Source: Chromatiaceae bacterium (GTDB lineage Bacteria; Pseudomonadota; Gammaproteobacteria; Chromatiales; Chromatiaceae). Taken from it: a stretch of 64,000 nucleotides of DNA. Under the pieces are notes generated by a model. That model did not search any database. It was not told the origin of the DNA and worked only from the letters and a program-made list of their open reading frames with translations. Position numbers and translations under genes: made by a program. Position 1 is the first letter of the stretch. Every line of letters starts with the position of its first letter. Below are positions 54,090-63,672 of the stretch, in pieces. The stretch lies in the NCBI GenBank assembly GCA_019356535.1, contig CP037918.1, forward strand, positions 1,520,315 to 1,584,314, in the 5' to 3' direction.

Positions 54090-55166
54090 ATGACCGACCT
54101 GTTCTCACCCATCACCATCGGACCACTTACCCTACCGAACCGCATCTTCATGGCGCCCCTGACCCGCAACCGGGCCCCCGACACCGTTCCCAACCCGCTC
54201 ATGGTGACCTATTACGCCCAGCGGGCCGAGGCCGGTCTGATCATCAGCGAGGGATCGCAGATCTCGCCCCAGGGCATCGGCTATCCGGCCACACCCGGCA
54301 TCCACACTGATGAACAGGTGGAAGGGTGGAAGGCCGTCATTGATGCCGTGCACGAACGTGGCGGCCACATGTTCTGCCAGCTCTGGCATTGCGGCCGGGT
54401 ATCGCATCCGGATTTTCACGGCGGCGAGTTGCCGGTCGCCCCCTCAGCCATCCGCCCGGAGGGCCAGGCCGTCATCTACGAGGGGATGAAGGACTTCGTC
54501 ACCCCGCGCGCACTCGACATCGACGAGATCCCCGGCATCGTTGCCGACTATGCCCATGCGGCCGATTGCGCCCGCCGCGCCGGTTTCGACGGCGTGGAGA
54601 TCCATGCCGCCAATGGCTACCTCATCGACCAGTTCCTGCGCGATGGCAGCAACCAGCGCACCGATGACTATGGTGGCACCATCGAGAACCGGGCCCGCTT
54701 CCTGCTGGAAGTCACGGAGGCTGTGTGCGATACGCTGGGCGCCGACCGGGTGGGCGTGCGGCTGTCGCCGTTACAACCGTTCAACGACATGCGCGACAGC
54801 AACCCACAGGCCACCTTCACACATGCCGTGCAGGCATTGAACCGCTTCGGGCTGGCTTATCTGCATGTGACAGAGATGGGCAGCGAGACACCGGGAGCTG
54901 CCGGACCGGCTTTCGACCTGCAGGAGCTGCGTCGCCTGTGGAACGGGATCTACATCACCAATGGGGGATACGACAAGGAAAAGGCCAACCGGGCCATCGG
55001 CGAGGGCGAGGCCGATGCGGTGGCCTTCGGCGTGTCATTTATCGCCAATCCTGATCTGGTCACCCGCTTCCGCCAAGACGCACCGCTCAACACGCCGGAT
55101 CCCGACACCTTCTATGGTGGCGATGCCCACGGCTACACCGACTATCCGACGCTGGAGAAGACTTGA
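54090..55166 (+). CDS. Old Yellow Enzyme-type NADH:flavin oxidoreductase (NemA-like)
   Basis: 358 aa from ATG 54090. FMN-dependent ene-reductase with TIM-barrel motifs LFSPITIGPLTLPNRIFMAPLTR (landmark at the N-terminus), CQLWHCGRVSHPDFHGG with the substrate-binding HCGR, and HAANGYLIDQFLRDGSNQRTD with the catalytic region. NemA-type enzymes reduce activated alkenes, nitrate esters and N-ethylmaleimide. The next gene, an MFS exporter, overlaps its stop, so reduction plus export of a toxic compound is plausible. Confidence 0.92.
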   Translation: MTDLFSPITIGPLTLPNRIFMAPLTRNRAPDTVPNPLMVTYYAQRAEAGLIISEGSQISPQGIGYPATPGIHTDEQVEGWKAVIDAVHERGGHMFCQLWHCGRVSHPDFHGGELPVAPSAIRPEGQAVIYEGMKDFVTPRALDIDEIPGIVADYAHAADCARRAGFDGVEIHAANGYLIDQFLRDGSNQRTDDYGGTIENRARFLLEVTEAVCDTLGADRVGVRLSPLQPFNDMRDSNPQATFTHAVQALNRFGLAYLHVTEMGSETPGAAGPAFDLQELRRLWNGIYITNGGYDKEKANRAIGEGEADAVAFGVSFIANPDLVTRFRQDAPLNTPDPDTFYGGDAHGYTDYPTLEKT

Positions 55167-56392
55167 ACGAAGAAGCCGTATCCAGCGCAAGGCGTCCGCC
55201 CAGCGTACGGCGTTACCTGACGGTCGTCACCGCACTGCTGTCGATGGTGGGTCCGTTCACCATCGACACCTACCTGCCGTCCTTTCCTGACATCGAGGCC
55301 GACTTTGGCGTCGATCGCGTCATGCTGTCACACAGCCTGAGCGTCTATCTGGCAGCCTTTGCGGTCTCGACACTGTTCTGGGGACCGCTGGCCGACCGCC
55401 TGGGACGCCGCCGGGTCATCCTGGCCAGCCTGTCGACCTATACCCTCGCCTCGATCGGCTGCGCCATGGCCTCGCAGATGGAGTCATTTCTGTGGCTTCG
55501 CGCCGTGCAGGGGCTGGCAGCTAGTGGCGGCTTCATCGCTGGGCGCGCCATGATTCGCGATGCCCATGAGACACAGGCGGCACACCGCGCCATGTCGCAG
55601 GTCACTCTGCTGTTTGCCGTGGCGCCGGCCATCGCACCGGTACTGGGCGGCTGGTTGCACGACCAGTTCGGCTGGCGCAGCGTGTTCTGGTTCCTGACGG
55701 GCTTCGGTATCCTGCTGATCGGCCTGGTCGCCTTCATCGAAGAGACCCTGGCTCCGGCACTGCGCCAGTCCCTTCAGCCCACCGCGGTGCTGCGGGTCTA
55801 TGCGCACACGCTTCGGCACCGGCGGTTTCTTGGGCTGGTTCTGAGCCTGGCCCTTGCCTTTGCCGGACTGTTCCTCTACATCGCTGGCGCGCCCACGGTC
55901 ATCTACGATTTCCTAGGCTTGGGAAGTGACGACTTCGGCGTGCAGTTCATCCCCATGGTGGGCGGCATGATGTTGGGCGCCTTTCTGTCGAGCCGCCTGG
56001 CACACCGCTGGCCCGTGCAACGCACCGTCCTCGGCGGCCTTGGACTGGTGACCCTGGCGGTGTTGCTCAATCTCTTGCTGGCGCTGTTTTTCGAACCCGG
56101 TATCCTCACGGTCATCGGACCGCTGGTCATGTATGCATTCGGCCTGGCCGTCGCCATGCCGGCGATCACCATCCTGGCCCTGGACTGCTTCCCCCATCAC
56201 CGGGGGACGGCGGCATCGATGCAGGGCTTCCTGCAGATGCTGATCAACGCCGGCGTCGCCAGTGTTGCCGTTCCGCTGTTGCACACGCAGTGGTTGTACT
56301 TCGCACTCGGACAGCTCGTGTTTCTGCTGCTGGCCCTGCTGTTCTGGTCGTCCATCCGGCCAGGCAAGCCGCCCGGAAGGGCACTCGATTGA
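55163..56392 (+). CDS. Bcr/CflA-type MFS drug exporter
   Basis: 409 aa from TTG 55163, four bases inside the OYE stop. Twelve membrane helices of the DHA1 Bcr/CflA type: VGPFTIDTYLPSFPDIEADF, the loop motif GPLADRLGRRRVILA, and GLAASGGFIAGRAMIRD are the family landmarks. Exports hydrophobic compounds by proton antiport; substrate unknown. Co-transcribed with the OYE under probable LysR control. Confidence 0.9.
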   Translation: MNEEAVSSARRPPSVRRYLTVVTALLSMVGPFTIDTYLPSFPDIEADFGVDRVMLSHSLSVYLAAFAVSTLFWGPLADRLGRRRVILASLSTYTLASIGCAMASQMESFLWLRAVQGLAASGGFIAGRAMIRDAHETQAAHRAMSQVTLLFAVAPAIAPVLGGWLHDQFGWRSVFWFLTGFGILLIGLVAFIEETLAPALRQSLQPTAVLRVYAHTLRHRRFLGLVLSLALAFAGLFLYIAGAPTVIYDFLGLGSDDFGVQFIPMVGGMMLGAFLSSRLAHRWPVQRTVLGGLGLVTLAVLLNLLLALFFEPGILTVIGPLVMYAFGLAVAMPAITILALDCFPHHRGTAASMQGFLQMLINAGVASVAVPLLHTQWLYFALGQLVFLLLALLFWSSIRPGKPPGRALD

Positions 56393-56454
56393 AGATCCCG
56401 TGCCACTTGCATGACCACCACTTACCATACAATCCCGTGAAGAAACCTCCGAAC

Positions 56455-56545
56455 AAGTTCCTCCCCCGCTTGCGGGAGAAGTCAGGAGAGGGCATAAGCG
56501 CTGGTTCGAAAGCCCCCTCCCAACCTCCCCCATTCCATGGGGGAA
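56455..56545. repeat. Intergenic palindromic repeats
   Basis: In the 447-base gap between the Bcr-type exporter and the AEC gene. Palindrome CTCCCCCGCTTGCGGGAG (56461-56478), then GAGAGGGCATAAGC and a second palindrome CCCCCATTCCATGGGGG (56527-56543). This type of CTCCCGC-GCGGGAG repeat is common between proteobacterial genes; the first could end the OYE-MFS transcript. The rest of the gap (56546-56839) shows nothing recognisable. Confidence 0.55.
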
Positions 56546-56839
56546 GAGAATGTGGACTTTTTCACGGATTCGTGAACCATTGCCTGAGCATCTTCAAGAT
56601 CGTGTCCGCCATAGCCCAAAAAATCGCACGCCTCTCGCTCCGCCTGTCGATACTGGCGGATTGTCAAAACGACACCCTTACCTCCAAGGCGAAAAACCCG
56701 ACGCCATGGCTCAAGAGGGGCACCTTGCAGGCTGGAGGTGAAACCACGCTGGCGCTTTCTGACATCCTGCGGACGCGTCATGAAACAGCGGCCACCGAGT
56801 AGCACCGGCCAGCTTCACCAACCACTGTCACGTACCAAC

Positions 56840-57709
56840 ATGCTGCAAATCGTCAACATTGTTTTCCCCATCTTCGCGATTGTGCTGGTCGGCTACCTGT
56901 ATGCCCGGCGGCATGGGCCCGACATGGCATCGGCAAACCGTCTCAACGTGGAAATATTCACGCCGGCACTGATTTTTCACGTGCTCACACAGGAGGGCTT
57001 CGATCTCTCCGCCTACGGCGATCTGGCGCTTGCCGCGGCGGTCGTGGTACTGGGCTCCGGTGTGATTGCCTGGCCGATAGGCAGGCTTCTCGGCTACCCC
57101 TTCAAGGTCTTCGTGCCCCCAATGATGTTCAACAATTCCGGGAACATGGGGCTACCCCTGGCACTGTTCGCCTTTGGAGAACAGGCACTGCCTGCCGCGA
57201 TGATCCTGTTTCTGGTGGAGAACACCCTGCACTTCAGTGTCGGCGGGGCCATGCTGACAGGGCATTTCAACCCGTTGAGATTGTTGCTCAACCCCATGCT
57301 CGCCTCGACCCTCCTCGGCATTGCCGTGGCACTTAGCGGCGTCTCTATCCCCGCCCCGCTGGCAGAGACCGTCAAACTCCTCGGGCAAATCGCCATCCCC
57401 CTGATGCTGTTTGCCCTGGGGGTGCGCTTGACCAGCGTCGATTTCACCAACTGGCGTATCGGCGTCGTTGGCGCGCTGGTGGCCCCCCTCAGTGGCCTGA
57501 TCTGCGCCATTCCCGCCCTGACGCTCATATCGCTGGATCCCCCCCAGGCCGAGCAACTGCTGGTTTTTTCGATACTCCCGCCCGCCGTCCTGAACTACAT
57601 GCTGGCCGAGCGCTATAACCTGTATCCACAGCAGATGGCAGCCATCGTCCTGATCGGCAATCTGGCCAGCCTGGTCACCATCCCTGCCGCGCTGTACTGG
57701 GTGCTGTGA
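56840..57709 (+). CDS. AEC-family transporter (auxin efflux carrier type)
   Basis: 289 aa from ATG 56840. About nine to ten membrane helices; the two NPA-like broken-helix regions are NVEIFTPALIFHVL with FNNSGNMGLPLALFAFG, and the FSILPPAVLNYMLAERY segment. Bacterial members export dicarboxylates or amino-acid-like anions. Followed ten bases later by an MFS gene on the same strand, so the two are probably co-transcribed. Confidence 0.88.
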   Translation: MLQIVNIVFPIFAIVLVGYLYARRHGPDMASANRLNVEIFTPALIFHVLTQEGFDLSAYGDLALAAAVVVLGSGVIAWPIGRLLGYPFKVFVPPMMFNNSGNMGLPLALFAFGEQALPAAMILFLVENTLHFSVGGAMLTGHFNPLRLLLNPMLASTLLGIAVALSGVSIPAPLAETVKLLGQIAIPLMLFALGVRLTSVDFTNWRIGVVGALVAPLSGLICAIPALTLISLDPPQAEQLLVFSILPPAVLNYMLAERYNLYPQQMAAIVLIGNLASLVTIPAALYWVL

Positions 57710-57719
57710 CCTTGCAACC

Positions 57720-58874
57720 ATGAAAAGCCGCACCCAGCCCATCATCGTCTACTGCACCATCATCGCCTTTGCGATCCTGTACGAGCATCAACCCCTGCTC
57801 CCGCTGCTCGCGGAGCATTGGGGGCGCTCCATCAGCGATACTGCGTTGCTGACCACTGTCACGCTGTTTCCCCTGGCCATGGCACCACTGCTGTATGGCT
57901 ACATCCTCGAGCGCTTTTCCTCCCGTACCCTGCTGCTCATCGGCTTTGCCATCCTGTTCATCAGTCAGGCCGTACTCTCGACCGCACCCGACTACGCACT
58001 GTTCCTCTCCCTGCGGGCCATCGAGGGACTGATGTTGCCCGCGATCTTCACATCGTTGATGACTTACACATCGTCCCTGGGCGACAAGGCCGTTGCTCGC
58101 CGCAATCTGAGTATCTATATCGCCTCGACCATTGCGGGGGGCTTCATGGGACGCACGGTGACGGGCCTGGTCACCGAACTGAGCGACTGGCAGAGTGCAT
58201 TCTGGATGTGGTCCGCCCTGGCGCTGATCGCGGTCATCAGCCTGTTCGGACTCGATTCGGATCCGCGCAACCGGCTGCAGCGGATTCAGCCACACGACAT
58301 TGTCGCCCTGTTGAAACGTCCCCTCATCCGCATGGGACTGTTCACTGCGTTTCTGCTGTTCTTTGTCTTTGCCGCCATGCTCAACTTCCTGCCCTTCCGC
58401 ATGCGGGAGGTCCATCCCGACATCGGGACAGCTGCCATCGCCTTGGTCTATACCGGCTATCTGATAGGCATCGTGGTCTCGCTGGGATCCCCCCGACTGA
58501 TCCGGCGATATGGCGGCGAATCCAGGGTGCTGATGGGTGGTGCCTTTATCTACCTGCTGGGCACCTTGTCATTCCTGCTTCCCAGCCTGAATGCGCTTTA
58601 TGTGGCCATGTTCGTTTTTGCCGCCGGCATGTTCGCCCTGCACAGCGTGTTATCCGGATACATGAATCGCCTTTCCGAGAGAAAGGGGCTGATCAGCGGC
58701 CTGTACATCAGTGCCTACTACAGCGGCGGAGCACTCGGCTCCTTTCTCCCTGGCCTCTTCTATCAATCGACGGGATGGACGGGATTCGTGATCTGGCTTG
58801 TGTCCATGGTGCTGATGCTCGTGGGGATGGTCTGGCGCATGTCGGTTGCCGAAGAACCGGTTCAGCCTGTCTGA
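57720..58874 (+). CDS. MFS transporter (YnfM-like)
   Basis: 384 aa, twelve membrane helices. Begins MKSRTQPIIVYCTIIAFAILYEHQPLLPLLA (landmark), contains LERFSSRTLLLIGFAILF in the position of motif A and RAIEGLMLPAIFTSLMTYTS, like the YnfM/arabinose-export group of putative drug transporters. Substrate unknown. Ten bases after the AEC gene. Converges with the DUF3592-like gene. Confidence 0.87.
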   Translation: MKSRTQPIIVYCTIIAFAILYEHQPLLPLLAEHWGRSISDTALLTTVTLFPLAMAPLLYGYILERFSSRTLLLIGFAILFISQAVLSTAPDYALFLSLRAIEGLMLPAIFTSLMTYTSSLGDKAVARRNLSIYIASTIAGGFMGRTVTGLVTELSDWQSAFWMWSALALIAVISLFGLDSDPRNRLQRIQPHDIVALLKRPLIRMGLFTAFLLFFVFAAMLNFLPFRMREVHPDIGTAAIALVYTGYLIGIVVSLGSPRLIRRYGGESRVLMGGAFIYLLGTLSFLLPSLNALYVAMFVFAAGMFALHSVLSGYMNRLSERKGLISGLYISAYYSGGALGSFLPGLFYQSTGWTGFVIWLVSMVLMLVGMVWRMSVAEEPVQPV

Positions 58875-58922
58875 TCGAGCAACGGCGCGCACCGCCCCAA
58901 GCGGCACGAAGCAGGCCCCGGT

Positions 58923-59456
58923 TCATTTGCGAGATCGGCTTGCCCGCACGCGGGACCTGGCCCCCAGATAAGCCTGGATCGGGCGTAGCATCACCAGGGT
59001 AAGGACCAGGAATATGAAGACACCGAACCCCTGATAAAAGAACTCTGTCACGTCCGCCTCATAAGAAAGCAACTTGTCATCCAGGATGATGTTTCTGTGC
59101 GGCGCATCAGGCAAGTAGGCCACCTCAAGCTTCATGCCGACATCCACGAGTTGCGTGGTAATCGCGCGTCCCTTGATCAATCGACCGTGTCGATCCCTGA
59201 ATGTATAGGTCGTTTCGTAATCGGTGGTCGGCGAGTGAGAGACCCCTGCCCCGTAGCGTCGCTCGCGCCTTTTCACGGAAACCACATCGGCAACCGCGAC
59301 CTGGCCTTTTTCAAGAAGGGTGGAACGCTCCCTGGAGACTTCCAAGAAGCGTTGAACGTCCGCCACGAATCCGATGGCCATCATTATGGTAACGGCACCG
59401 AAAAGCAGAAACCCGACAAGGTAAATCAGGGGAGGACGTTTCCTTGGCGCTGGCAT
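58923..59456 (-). CDS. DUF3592-like two-helix membrane protein
   Basis: 177 aa. Membrane helices at about residues 9-29 (LIYLVGFLLFGAVTIMMAIGF region) and 137-160 (GFGVFIFLVLTLVMLRPI), with a beta-rich extracytoplasmic domain between them (VADVVSVKRRERRYG, TTYTFRDRHGRLIKGRAI, VAYLPDAPHRNIIL). The core is the DUF3592 pattern, function unknown. Last gene of a four-gene unit, 20 bases after the beta-barrel-like gene. Confidence 0.75.
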   Translation of the reverse strand: MPAPRKRPPLIYLVGFLLFGAVTIMMAIGFVADVQRFLEVSRERSTLLEKGQVAVADVVSVKRRERRYGAGVSHSPTTDYETTYTFRDRHGRLIKGRAITTQLVDVGMKLEVAYLPDAPHRNIILDDKLLSYEADVTEFFYQGFGVFIFLVLTLVMLRPIQAYLGARSRVRASRSRK

Positions 59457-59476
59457 CGTTACCGTGAGATGGCGAT

Positions 59477-60394
59477 TCAGAGCGGGATTCGGATGTTGAC
59501 ACTCGGCACAATGGCCACCTCATGCGCATCCAGGTCATTGATTGTCGATTTGTTCTTGCTCCCCTTGGCCTCGACGCGCACGACCACCTCGTCTACAGGT
59601 GTCCAGCTGATACCGATCTGAATGTCGAACGTTTTGTCACGACGATCGTTCACATTGACTGCGGGAAAATAGTGGTCATATTCCCTGACCGTGGAGCCGA
59701 TCGTTGCCTCGAGCTGGACCTTCTGGCTCAGCCGGCGGAACAGGGAAACAGCCGCTCCCAGGCGATTGTTCCTGTAGTCACCAGGCGAGGTTATGCTTCT
59801 GGCCAGGTAAAGTCTCGGAATGACTGCCGTATCGGTGTTGATCTGCAAGGGGTATGCAGCATAGACCATGGGTGTCCATTGTTCCAGGATCTTTGTACCG
59901 AACCCCCGGCTCATGACGTGATCGAACTCGATCGTGGCGCCCAGCCTGAAGTGGTCGACTTGACGGGACACCCCCAGGTTGAGCAGAGCCAGAGCATGAT
60001 CCAGCGCCCCATTTTTATGGTACCGGACCGACTGGAGGGTTATGCCTCCGGTCACATCGTATTTCCGGGCAACCCTGGTTTCTATTTTGACCGATACTTG
60101 TTGCTGCAGATAGGTATCGGACGAACGTTTCGCATCGGAAAGAAAGGCGTTATTGGTGTAATTCAGTCTCGTGTCAGACTCGAAAAAGAAGATATTGCGT
60201 CTCTTCAGGATGAACAAGTCATAGGATCCGGTAGCGAAGGCCTCCTCGACCCCCATTCCCTTCAAGACCTCTTCCAGAGTGGCCTGATCGCCTTGTCGTT
60301 GTTGAGTCGTCGCCACCGGATTCGGGGTCTGCGCGTAACAGTAGCTTCCAATCGCCATCAGCAATGCAAAAGACAATGTGCGCTGGTATTTCAT
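59477..60394 (-). CDS. Exported protein, probable outer-membrane beta-barrel
   Basis: 305 aa. Signal peptide (MKYQRTLSFALLMAIGSYCYAQ, cut near residue 21). From about residue 65 on there are repeated amphipathic strands (FESDTRLNYTNNAF, DVTGGITLQSVRYHK, FRLGATIEFDHVMSRG, LGAAVSLFRRLSQKVQLEATI, IQIGISWTPVDEVVVRVEA) ending in a C-terminal strand VNIRIPL. This looks like an outer-membrane barrel of about 12-14 strands; no family recognised. AGGAAG precedes the ATG. 22 bases downstream of the 701-aa gene. Confidence 0.7.
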   Translation of the reverse strand: MKYQRTLSFALLMAIGSYCYAQTPNPVATTQQRQGDQATLEEVLKGMGVEEAFATGSYDLFILKRRNIFFFESDTRLNYTNNAFLSDAKRSSDTYLQQQVSVKIETRVARKYDVTGGITLQSVRYHKNGALDHALALLNLGVSRQVDHFRLGATIEFDHVMSRGFGTKILEQWTPMVYAAYPLQINTDTAVIPRLYLARSITSPGDYRNNRLGAAVSLFRRLSQKVQLEATIGSTVREYDHYFPAVNVNDRRDKTFDIQIGISWTPVDEVVVRVEAKGSKNKSTINDLDAHEVAIVPSVNIRIPL

Positions 60395-60416
60395 TATTCT
60401 TCCTGCCTTGCTCCCA

Positions 60417-62522
60417 TTACTGAACAGTCACGGCCAGCACACCGGTCTCCCCGGTTCTCAGACTGAATGTCTGATGGGCAGGCCCCGAACTGACCTGTGA
60501 AAGAATGGAAATGCCCCCCGTGTTCGGCGAGAAGGAGCCTTCGTTCAGGGCAGTAATGCCTATCTCCACTGGCCCTCTGGCAACATTTGCCGAGAAATTG
60601 TGGCCCGCGTTGGTCATGGTGATATCTGTGGGGCCGAGGTTGACACCACTCAGGCTGCGAACCTGAACGCGCACCCGATCCCCGTCTTCAACTGCATAGT
60701 CATAGATGCGGAACTCCAGGGGGGACGCCCCCAGGGACACGGTGATGTTGGACAGGCCTCCCGTAGAAACCGAGGCGAGTTGGAAGGCAGCGTTACCGGT
60801 AGCCACACGTGCCCCGGTGACGAAGTAATTGGAAATCGCCTGCTGTACGCTGGTTTGTACTAATTGCTGAATATTGCCCGACAGGCTGGGAATAAGGTCA
60901 TACGTTGGAGCCATATTGGCCAGCGAATCCGAGTAACCATTTCGTGTGGCTGTGAAAACGGCACCCGCCAGGTTTTGGGCGCTCTGAGTTTGGTCCCCTG
61001 CCCCTTGGTCGCCGTCATCGAAAAGCTTGTTCAGATTGGTCCCGATATCGCGACCTTTTTGAAAGGCGTCATAGGTCGCGCTCTTGATATCGAGTGCTTT
61101 TGAAATGACTGGAAACTTGCCGAGCCTTGTCCCGAGACGGCCCAGGTTTTGCGCCTGGTAGCTCAATTTTCCCAGGGTAATGGTAGCCTTCTTGAGCGCA
61201 CCGTTCAGGTGGGCTGATTTACCCCAAAGTACTCTGGGCGCACTCGCTGCGGCTTTACTGAGTGAGAGCGCCATGGCCCCGACGTCGAGCGCCGTATTGA
61301 CAATGCCGCCCACCGCATCTGCCTTGCTGTCACTGACGCCGACCATCTTCAATCCCTTAGTGGTGAGCGAGCCGGCTGCGTCCGTCAGATTGTCGACCAG
61401 GCCTTGTGTTTTCAACGGATCGGTGTTGTCAAAGGGATTGATCTCGGAAACTTTCTTGTCACCCGCGATGACTCTGGCGATATCGACGCCCGTATTCCAG
61501 GCCAGTGTGACTATGGAATCCACGGCGATCACCGCTGCCGATGCCGCAAGGAGAGGCAAGGGATTGGTCCGTTGCTCCGCAATAGTGGTCGATAGCACCT
61601 GTGCGATACCTGCCGTCCTGTAAAGGTCGCTCAACCACACCGGCATTGGACGCTCTTCGAGGACCTCGGGCGATTCCAGGGATGCGGTCATGGAGGCGAA
61701 CCGGGCGAGTAGTCCGTCGAGCTCAGGGACCTGATCCAGCGCGATGACCGGTTTCGAGGAGACCGGGTGAACCATCACCATGCGGTTCTGACCGCGGACA
61801 GGAGAGCGCTTGCCATCGGGCGCAAGCACCCAGCCCTCGTACTGGAAGCCGCTGAAATAGACGCGCGTCCAGGAAGGATCCACGACACCCAGACCGGAAG
61901 CACGCAGGGTGATCTGCCCACCATCCGAGGTGATGAAGGAAAATTCCTCGGACTCGTATCGCAGCACCCGCACCCCCTTGGTGCCGGCGACCGGGATGAT
62001 GGGAGAGATGTTGAAACTGGCCATCGGGTTGCGTCCGGACATCGGGTTGTGGACGCTGGAGAAGATGGGAATCCGCTGTTGCCAGGCGTGCCCCGCAGGG
62101 CCGATCTTCGACTGGTCGAGCTGCTGAACCAACTCGTTCATCTGTTGGATCAGCGCCGTATTGCCACCGATCTCATGGACAATATTGCTGGACACATCGC
62201 GGTCGTATTGGCGCCGAAGTCCACGCTCGAAGACCAGGGACAGTGGCGCAAATGTGGCACTACGGAACCGGGTCGCCTGCGGGGTGACGGTGTAGCGATC
62301 GGTGCTGGTCGTGATCGGCACGATGCTGGTGTGTACTGTCGAGATCGAGTCAAACCAGAAACCACCTGACCCGATGAACTCATCCTGTACCAGAAAAGTC
62401 ATCTCCATGCGCCCCTGGCGATTGGAGGACAGGGTGTCGTCCGTACTGGCGTGAGTCAGGATCGGCGCTCCGCTCGTGAACGCAATCAGCATGAACAGAC
62501 AAAAGCCCGCTACCCGTTTCAT
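60417..62522 (-). CDS. Large exported protein of unknown function (701 aa)
   Basis: Signal peptide in the first 25 residues (MKRVAGFCLFMLIAFTSG...THAS). Residues about 30-260 are beta-rich. Residues about 325-520 are a long helical, alanine-rich region with hydrophobic stretches (LLAASAAVIAVDSIVTLAW; GGIVNTALDVGAMALSLS). The C-terminal 120 residues form a beta-sandwich-like module with YAVEDGDRVRVQV and IGITALNEGSFSPNTGG. AGGAG precedes ATG 62522. It starts four bases after the 321-aa gene. No enzyme motif is recognised; secreted, surface or toxin-like roles are all open. Confidence 0.75.
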   Translation of the reverse strand: MKRVAGFCLFMLIAFTSGAPILTHASTDDTLSSNRQGRMEMTFLVQDEFIGSGGFWFDSISTVHTSIVPITTSTDRYTVTPQATRFRSATFAPLSLVFERGLRRQYDRDVSSNIVHEIGGNTALIQQMNELVQQLDQSKIGPAGHAWQQRIPIFSSVHNPMSGRNPMASFNISPIIPVAGTKGVRVLRYESEEFSFITSDGGQITLRASGLGVVDPSWTRVYFSGFQYEGWVLAPDGKRSPVRGQNRMVMVHPVSSKPVIALDQVPELDGLLARFASMTASLESPEVLEERPMPVWLSDLYRTAGIAQVLSTTIAEQRTNPLPLLAASAAVIAVDSIVTLAWNTGVDIARVIAGDKKVSEINPFDNTDPLKTQGLVDNLTDAAGSLTTKGLKMVGVSDSKADAVGGIVNTALDVGAMALSLSKAAASAPRVLWGKSAHLNGALKKATITLGKLSYQAQNLGRLGTRLGKFPVISKALDIKSATYDAFQKGRDIGTNLNKLFDDGDQGAGDQTQSAQNLAGAVFTATRNGYSDSLANMAPTYDLIPSLSGNIQQLVQTSVQQAISNYFVTGARVATGNAAFQLASVSTGGLSNITVSLGASPLEFRIYDYAVEDGDRVRVQVRSLSGVNLGPTDITMTNAGHNFSANVARGPVEIGITALNEGSFSPNTGGISILSQVSSGPAHQTFSLRTGETGVLAVTVQ

Positions 62523-62526
62523 GGCA

Positions 62527-63492
62527 TTACGCTCCTTTTCTTGTTTTTAGGGGTATTTTCTGGGTAAATGTTTTTGGGGAGACAAAAAGGAACCCATCAC
62601 CCAGTTGCAGATGGACTTCATATCCGTCCATCAGCCATTCCATCGGGTTGGATGTGGGCTCGATCTCTGCCTTTACGCCCTGGAATGCGTTGACCAGGCG
62701 CTGCGCGAAATCAAAACGCGCTGCGATCGCCTGTGGCGAGATGCCGACCTCTCCCTCCTCGGTAAACCAATCCGGTGAGATCAAGGCAGCGGCGGTTTCG
62801 ACATCACCTTGGCCCACGGCCTGTGCAAAGGCCTGCATGACCATATGGGGCAAGTCTTCCGGGTCCGCGGCGGCAAAGCGCAGTTGTACAATTTTCGGGT
62901 AATTGAGATAGACACGGCGACCGAACTCGACGGCAGCGGGAGTCGAAGACTGTGCATTCATCGGGGTCGGCTGGAGCAGCCCCCAGAAGATATCCTTCTC
63001 CTGCGCCGCGATCAGCTGGTCCAGCGAAGCCAGAATCCTCTCGTTTTCGATGAATGCACTGTCCCTGAACCGCCGAGCATCGAATACATGGCTTTTGGGC
63101 TGCCGCTCTCCGGGCAACCAGATGAACAACTCTCCCGGCTCCAGCACTTGTTCCTGGAACACAAGCTGACCAGTGAGACAGGCCATGAACAGGGCGTCGG
63201 CCGACACCCCCATCAGGGCGGCCGACTGATCCAGCCCTGTGACTTCGCGACCGAAGAACGTCGCAACATTGCCTTTTTGTCCCTCAAACAGCGCAATCAC
63301 GGGCTCCCTGGTGACGGCGCGCTCAAGAAAGTTCGCGGGGATGGGACCATAACGATTGGTACCCTCGTACCGGACATCAGCTGATGCAAACGGCGTCACG
63401 AGGCAGACCGCAAGGCCAAGAAAAGCACTGCGCAAACTGCCAGATAAGCGCAACTTTTCCCAAAGAAAGCAACGAGGACGATCGCCAATCAC
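62527..63492 (-). CDS. Exported protein of unknown function (321 aa)
   Basis: GTG start at 63492 with GGAGG eight bases upstream. Signal sequence near residues 15-38 (SLRSAFLGLAVCLVTPFASA). The mature protein has two parts: residues 40-135 (RAVTREPVIALFEGQKGNVA, QEQVLEPGELFIWLPGERQ) and a C-terminal helical/beta domain (HMVMQAFAQAVGQGDVETAAALISPDWF, YEVHLQLGDGFLFVSPKTFTQ) that recalls NTF2/DUF3828-type folds, a weak guess. First gene of the four-gene unit. Confidence 0.7.
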   Translation of the reverse strand: MIGDRPRCFLWEKLRLSGSLRSAFLGLAVCLVTPFASADVRYEGTNRYGPIPANFLERAVTREPVIALFEGQKGNVATFFGREVTGLDQSAALMGVSADALFMACLTGQLVFQEQVLEPGELFIWLPGERQPKSHVFDARRFRDSAFIENERILASLDQLIAAQEKDIFWGLLQPTPMNAQSSTPAAVEFGRRVYLNYPKIVQLRFAAADPEDLPHMVMQAFAQAVGQGDVETAAALISPDWFTEEGEVGISPQAIAARFDFAQRLVNAFQGVKAEIEPTSNPMEWLMDGYEVHLQLGDGFLFVSPKTFTQKIPLKTRKGA

Positions 63493-63672
63493 CTACTATC
63501 CTCCAAGGAAGTTCTGATCAAACTCCGAATTTCACCCTCGTGGATGAAAATCCATGGTGTGTTGCCCCACCGCTACTGAATATCGCTCAAGTCGCCCAGA
63601 AGCCAACCTTCGAGGGACATCTCATCGCTGTTTTCGCCCCCTTCCTGGGCCATCGGCATGCTCCAGGCACAC

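Noticed and set aside
56482..56805. 107-aa minus-strand frame between the Bcr-type exporter and the AEC gene
   Set aside because: It reads through two palindromic repeats, has no start signals and has no recognisable domain.
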